Source: Melioribacteraceae bacterium
GTDB taxonomy: Bacteria; Bacteroidota; Ignavibacteria; Ignavibacteriales; Melioribacteraceae
Assembly (NCBI GenBank): GCA_015493615.1
Contig: WGCV01000052.1
Span: 1-44,553, forward strand
Reading direction: 5' to 3'
DNA: 44,553 nt
Below, in pieces: positions 40,927 to 44,553 of the stretch. The translations under genes were made by a program, and so were the position numbers. The first letter of the stretch is position 1, and each line of letters opens with the position of its first letter. The notes beneath the pieces are model-generated. The model ran no database searches and was not told where the DNA came from. It saw only the letters and a list, made by a program, of their open reading frames with translations.

Positions 40927-41535
40927 TTATCTGTCGTATCTTTTTAATATTTCTTTTTCAGATGAAATTAATTCGTTAAGTTTTTTCTTAAGTTCAATTT
41001 CATTCCGGACAAGTTCATTTAATGCGCCGGTTTTTTCTTTTTTCATTTCTTCAATTTTTTGTTCCGCTTCTTTGATTAGCAGTTCCGCTTCTTTTTTTGC
41101 GTTTTCAACCAAAAGAGCGGTATTTTTTTCAATATCTCCTTGCGCTTTTATTACGGCTTCGTTGGCGGTAACTTCCGCAATTGCCATTCCGAAAAATCCC
41201 ATTGCTCCGAGAGTAATATTTCTTAAAATGAATAGAATTAAATCCTCGAGCAAGGGACTTGAAAGAGCGATATAATTTTTAAAAAATGAAGCGAAAGATA
41301 ATGAGAAAATTATTGATATAATAATCGCCACAAAAACAACTTTGCCTCCGATTACCCATCCGAAAGACTTATCGATTATCCAGCCGAGCGAAAAAATCAG
41401 CACGGACAGGATAAACCAAACTGCGAATGTTTGCAGCATCGTTTCAAACATTCGCGTGTTCAGAAAATCCGAAAGGAAAATCAGAAACGCCATAAGAAGC
41501 GGATAGAAATAATATATTGGTTTTACTTTTTTCAA
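40927..41535 (-). CDS. Membrane protein with C-terminal coiled coil
   Basis: 202 residues. Three to four hydrophobic segments (about 10-25, 33-50, 62-80, 105-125) are followed by a cytoplasmic coiled coil (about 130-200) made of Glu/Lys/Ile heptads such as AEQKIEEMKKEKTGALNELV. Its start overlaps the pnp stop codon by 4 bp. No domain is recognised. Its location between divIVA/pnp and ileS in the cell-division-linked cluster, and its coiled coil next to a membrane anchor, suggest a structural or division-associated role; this is inference. Confidence 0.72.
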   Translation of the reverse strand: MKKVKPIYYFYPLLMAFLIFLSDFLNTRMFETMLQTFAVWFILSVLIFSLGWIIDKSFGWVIGGKVVFVAIIISIIFSLSFASFFKNYIALSSPLLEDLILFILRNITLGAMGFFGMAIAEVTANEAVIKAQGDIEKNTALLVENAKKEAELLIKEAEQKIEEMKKEKTGALNELVRNEIELKKKLNELISSEKEILKRYDR

Positions 41536-42353
41536 AGTTTTTTAATTACCTCTTTGAAAATTGTTGTCATTTTAGGTTCCGCCTCATTAGCGGTTGCGAT
41601 TATCTTTGTAACGTCAATCGGTTTTAGCGCGTCGGGGAAACATTCGTCCGTAATAATGCTGATTCCCAGCGTCTGCATTCCCATGTGATTCGCTACAATA
41701 TTTTCCGGTACGGTTGACATTCCCACAACATCGGCTCCGGTTGAGCGCAAAAAACGGTACTCGGCGCGGGTTTCCAAACTTGGTCCCGGTACGGCTACAT
41801 AAACTCCTTTCTGAATCTTAATTTTATTATCGAGAGCTGCTTTTTCCGCCAGCTCAATCAATGCTTTGCTGTACGGTTCGCTCATATCGGGGAAACGTGG
41901 TCCGAGTGAGTTTTCATTTTTACCGATAAGGGGATTATCGCCAAGAAGATTAATGTGGTCTTCAATTATCATTAAATCGCCTAACTTGAAGAGGGGATTC
42001 ATTCCGCCGCCGGCATTTGAAACAAGAAGAAATTTAACTCCGAGCATTTTCATAACGCGGACGGGATAGGTGATTTCTTTCATCGAGTAACCTTCGTAAA
42101 AGTGAAAGCGTCCCTGCATTACAACAACATCATTCCCCTCGATTTTTCCGAACAAAAGTTTACCGTGATGCGATTCAACAGTTGAAAGCGCAAAATGGGG
42201 AAGCTCGGAATAATCGAATTCATATTCAATTTCCATATCTTTTACCAAGCCGCCGAGACCGGTTCCGAGAATAATCCCGATTCTGTAATCTTTTTCTGTT
42301 TTTGTTCTGATTACGTCAAGAGTTTCATTCAGCATTTTCAATAAGTTGCTCAT
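41532..42353 (-). CDS. Purine-nucleoside phosphorylase (PNP, trimeric type)
   Basis: About 273 residues from the ATG at 42353 (also possible: 42359 or 42401, which overlap more of divIVA). PNP phosphate and substrate blocks are clear: GIILGTGLGGLV, ESHHGKLLFG, MQGRFHFYEGYS, VSNAGGGMN, PGPSLETRAEYR, and the late MSTVPE. It splits inosine or guanosine with phosphate to free base and ribose-1-phosphate. Its start overlaps divIVA by about 29 bp and its end overlaps the membrane-protein gene by 4 bp, so these are translationally coupled. It is an insertion relative to the Gram-positive gene order. It may also be 5'-methylthioadenosine phosphorylase-like; the blocks favour PNP. Confidence 0.93.
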   Translation of the reverse strand: MSNLLKMLNETLDVIRTKTEKDYRIGIILGTGLGGLVKDMEIEYEFDYSELPHFALSTVESHHGKLLFGKIEGNDVVVMQGRFHFYEGYSMKEITYPVRVMKMLGVKFLLVSNAGGGMNPLFKLGDLMIIEDHINLLGDNPLIGKNENSLGPRFPDMSEPYSKALIELAEKAALDNKIKIQKGVYVAVPGPSLETRAEYRFLRSTGADVVGMSTVPENIVANHMGMQTLGISIITDECFPDALKPIDVTKIIATANEAEPKMTTIFKEVIKKL

Positions 42354-42837
42354 TGCCATTTTCCGTATTGTTTGTGTTTTCCTTTTCGGGGTCGTGTCCA
42401 ATTTCGTTTTTATCGGCGGAGATTAAAAATCCGTGTCGTTTAAGTAATATTTCCTGCGTTTCAATCATCGCTTTTAATTCGGCGACCAACCTGTTTTTAG
42501 ATTCGGTTAATTCGGCGACAGAATTACGCATTTCGGCGGCGTGAACTTCGGCTTCCGATAATATTATTGCCGCTTCCGATTTTGCTTCGTTAATTGTTTT
42601 CTGCGATGACTCGTGCGCGTCCAAAAGCGTATGCTGCAGATTTTGCTCTATTTTCTTAAACTGCTCCAATTCGGTTTGCAAAACGCCGATTTCTGTATTT
42701 AACCTTTCGTTTTCGTTCAAACATTCGGCTAACCTGTCGGCGACTTCCTTTAAAAATTCTTCAACCTCGGCTTTGTCATATCCCAACGCAGATTTTCCGA
42801 ACGTCGCTTCTTCAATATTTCTCGGGGTTAAATTCAT
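42325..42837 (-). CDS. divIVA: DivIVA-domain protein
   Basis: 170 residues from the ATG at 42837, which makes an ATGA overlap with the yggS stop codon (an upstream ATG at 42849 is less likely). The first 60 residues match the DivIVA lipid-binding domain: NLTPRNIEEATFGKSALGYDKAEVEEFLKEVADRL pattern. The rest is a long coiled coil with several heptad stretches and a Glu/Asn-rich tail. DivIVA marks curved membrane at poles and septa in Gram-positives, and its role in this lineage is unknown. The order yggS-divIVA-(pnp, membrane protein)-ileS matches ylmE-divIVA-ileS and supports a division or polarity role. Confidence 0.9.
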   Translation of the reverse strand: MNLTPRNIEEATFGKSALGYDKAEVEEFLKEVADRLAECLNENERLNTEIGVLQTELEQFKKIEQNLQHTLLDAHESSQKTINEAKSEAAIILSEAEVHAAEMRNSVAELTESKNRLVAELKAMIETQEILLKRHGFLISADKNEIGHDPEKENTNNTENGNEQLIENAE

Positions 42838-43535
42838 TTCTGATTCCACGGTTTTGTGTAATCTCTCTCTCCGAAAATCGCTGTGCCTACTCTTAAAATC
42901 GTTGCTCCTTCTTCAACGGCGATTTCATAATCATTTGTCATTCCCATAGAAAGCTCGGTTAAGCCGAATCCCTGAGCGTTCAATTTTTCTTTCATCTCTC
43001 TCAATGCGGAAAACGATTTGCGAATAGGCGCCTCGTCCTTTGTAAAAGGCGCCATTGTCATTAGTCCGAGCAAGTTAAGATTCGAAGCGTTCTTACAAAA
43101 GGAAGCAATTTCAAATAAATCCTTTTCGTTTCTGATGCCGAATTTCGATTCTTCCCCTGATGTATTTACTTCGAGAAGAATACTTTGCGAAACGCCCAAA
43201 TCGGCGGCTTTTTTATTTACGGCTTCGGCAATATCGGTTGAATCAATGGAATGAATTAGTGCGGCTTTCCCGACAACATACTTTATTTTGTTTTTCTGAA
43301 GATGCCCGATAAAATGCCAGTTAATCCCACTGTTAAGCAGATTGTATTTGTCTCGGAATTCCTGCGCTTTGTTTTCCCCGAAATCCCGGACGCCATAAGA
43401 TAACAGTTCTTCGATGTAGCGAAGCGGCTCGGTTTTGGAGACTGCGACAAGAGTAACAGTTTCATTTTCCCTGCCGCTGCGACCTTTGGCATCGCTGATT
43501 TTTTGTTGGACGATATTTAAATTTTCTTTTAGCAT
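42834..43535 (-). CDS. YggS/PLPBP family pyridoxal-phosphate-binding protein
   Basis: 233 residues. PLP-binding lysine K34 is in VAVSKTEPLRYIEEL, and other family blocks are FGENKAQEF, WHFIGHLQKNK, LLEVNTSGEESKFG, LLGLMTMAP, and ELSMGMTNDYEIAVEEGAT. These proteins keep free PLP balanced and have no known own catalysis. It is the first gene of the minus-strand run and corresponds to ylmE of B. subtilis. Its promoter should lie just above 43535. Confidence 0.95.
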   Translation of the reverse strand: MLKENLNIVQQKISDAKGRSGRENETVTLVAVSKTEPLRYIEELLSYGVRDFGENKAQEFRDKYNLLNSGINWHFIGHLQKNKIKYVVGKAALIHSIDSTDIAEAVNKKAADLGVSQSILLEVNTSGEESKFGIRNEKDLFEIASFCKNASNLNLLGLMTMAPFTKDEAPIRKSFSALREMKEKLNAQGFGLTELSMGMTNDYEIAVEEGATILRVGTAIFGERDYTKPWNQK

Positions 43536-43668
43536 CGCAAAAAATAAAGATAAATAAGGTATTGTTTTAGGAGTAAAATGTCAATATAAATAACGGCTTT
43601 TTATGAGGAAATTACTGGAAAAACAAACTGCCCACCGTTCCGAATTGCGAACCCCTAAAAAACAAACC

Positions 43669-43713
43669 GTCATTGCGAGACAATCCGCGAAAGCGAATTG
43701 TCGCGGCAATCTC
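43669..43713. repeat. Repeat of the GTCATTGCGAG family, truncated
   Basis: GTCATTGCGAGACAATCCGC to CAATCTC contains the short inverted repeat GACAATCCGCG/CGAATTGTCGCGG-like core. The complementary end of a full element is missing here; the neighbouring AACCGTTTTT-like text at about 43740 suggests a decayed full copy. Confidence 0.65.
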
Positions 43714-43850
43714 ATGAATATTCCACCTTAGCAGTTAAAACGTTTTTGAATATTCGTACTTAGCTTGTTTTTCGGTGAGTCCGACACGGAGGAGCTTGAG
43801 TCGCTGTAATTTTTATCCTACCCCGTCAATCTCGTTCCTCGATTGACACC

Positions 43851-43902
43851 CCTTCCGTAGGAAGGGGAATTTCCAATTCCCCTCTCGTGAGAGGGGTGGA
43901 TT
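43851..43902. repeat. Two short palindromes (CCCCTTCC..GGAAGGGG type)
   Basis: CCCCTTCC-GTA-GGAAGGGG and CCCCTCTC-GT-GAGAGGGG lie back to back near the centre of the repeat region. They resemble REP-type hairpins. No gene is present in this part; the open frame crossing it (43826-44131 minus) reads through repeats. Confidence 0.6.
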
Positions 43903-43962
43903 CCGACGAAGTGGGGCGCAGTCGGAAGACGGGGTGTGGAAAGGTACTAAAAAACAAGCTGT

Positions 43963-44112
43963 CCGCCGCGGCGGATTGCGAGCGATCCCGGTTTAGCGGG
44001 GGAGTGCGGCAATCTCCAAAATATTCAACCTCATCAGTTAAACCGTTTTTACCCATCGGCGATTGTAAGTTTTCTAGTGAGATTGCTTCGTCACTTCGTT
44101 CCTCGCAATGAC
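43963..44112. repeat. Repeat element of the GTCATTGCGAG family, left end altered
   Basis: The right end reads GTGAGATTGCTTCGTC...TCGCAATGAC, the inverted form of GTCATTGCGAG...CAATCTC. Internal GTTAAACCGTTTTT blocks are shared with 44134-44281. The left end is replaced by GTCCGCCGCGGCGGATTGCG. Confidence 0.65.
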
Positions 44113-44133
44113 GGTAAAATTTAAATAACAAAT

Positions 44134-44281
44134 GTCATTGCGAGACAATCCGCGAAAGTGAATTGTCGTGGCAATCTCACCTATATTTAACCTTAGCGGT
44201 TAAACCGTTTTTGAATATTCGGCAACCGTAAGTTTTCCGGTGAGATTGCTTCAGTCGAACTTTGTTCTCCTTCGCAATGAC
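44134..44281. repeat. Repeat element of the GTCATTGCGAG family, intact ends
   Basis: 148 bp from GTCATTGCGAGACAATCC to CCTTCGCAATGAC, with inverted ends (GTCATTGCGA / TCGCAATGAC) and inner CAATCTCACC/GGTGAGATTG. It has no coding capacity. The remaining sequence to the window end (44282-44553) shows a GTCCGCCGTGGCGGA palindrome at about 44521 and no gene. Confidence 0.75.
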
Positions 44282-44553
44282 GGGACAGCCCTATCTGCCT
44301 CTAACAAAAACAGGCAATGGAAAGCGTAAAGCAAAAGCGATTTTTTTTGCCGCTTGTCGATTTACCTTTTTCCTAATCGTCCGTTTTCGCTTTTTTATTA
44401 AACCCAAAATTGTCATTAGAATTTTTTCTAATCTAAAATTATTAAGAAAAATACTATTCTTTGTAACGTAGATTGCTTGCAATCTGCGAAAAAACAGCAT
44501 AATGCTAAATTGCAGCCACAGTCCGCCGTGGCGGAGACCGTTCGCAAGCTCAC

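Noticed and set aside
43826-44131. 101-codon minus-strand frame in the right-end repeat region
   Set aside because: It crosses several palindromes and a MITE-like element; its composition reflects repeats and there is no RBS.

Overview
This window reads as a chromosomal segment of an AT-rich member of the Bacteroidota/Chlorobiota lineage, most likely class Ignavibacteria. The main clue is the secreted protein at 312-1223, whose C-terminal type IX secretion sorting domain carries the NYPNPFNP signature typical of that group. A Reg_prop/Y_Y_Y sensor kinase, an AmgK-MurU pair and many short palindromic repeats agree. The taxon is inferred; no rRNA gene is present.

Layout. 1-3.9 kb: a T9SS-exported protein, tRNA-Ser(CGA), a small secreted protein and dnaG. 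4.3-20.5 kb, almost all on the minus strand: a patatin-like lipase, then a tricarboxylic-acid cluster. The cluster holds citrate lyase alpha (citF), a CitD-CitE fusion, an MmgE/PrpD protein, a large periplasmic-sensing histidine kinase, a LYS4-like (homo)aconitase, a degenerate HD-domain protein and an isocitrate/homoisocitrate-type dehydrogenase. It is interrupted at 7.3-9.2 kb by an island of REP palindromes around a REP-associated tyrosine transposase, and by MITE-like repeats. 20.7-23.2 kb: a tandem array of about 195-bp cruciform units, split by an IS4-family insertion sequence. 23.3-34.8 kb: an L,D-transpeptidase-like protein; an amgK-murU-YwqK/TonB_C operon; a 57-residue membrane protein; an HTH regulator; a fosmidomycin-resistance-type MFS pump; a hydrolase, PLP decarboxylase and LysR run; and a YeiH exporter. 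35.2-43.5 kb, minus strand: yggS-divIVA-pnp-(coiled-coil membrane protein)-ileS-dksA-like-lspA-rluD, an order that strikingly resembles the Gram-positive ylmE-divIVA-ileS-ylyA-lspA-ylyB cluster. 43.5-44.5 kb: gene-free, filled with decaying palindromic repeats.

The most unusual object is the insertion sequence at about 21068-22810. Its first reading frame is a small AbrB/SpoVT-like DNA-binding protein. The transposase frame lies in the -1 frame, has no conventional start codon before a point well inside the conserved coding region, and opens at a run of nine A residues with an SD-like sequence upstream. This predicts programmed -1 frameshifting (or transcriptional slippage) that makes an AbrB-transposase fusion of about 545 residues. 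The transposase carries the full IS4 Y-(2)-R-(3)-E-(6)-K signature. Second in interest is the tricarboxylate cluster, which pairs citrate-lyase genes with enzymes that look more like fungal homoaconitase and homoisocitrate dehydrogenase than like ordinary TCA enzymes.
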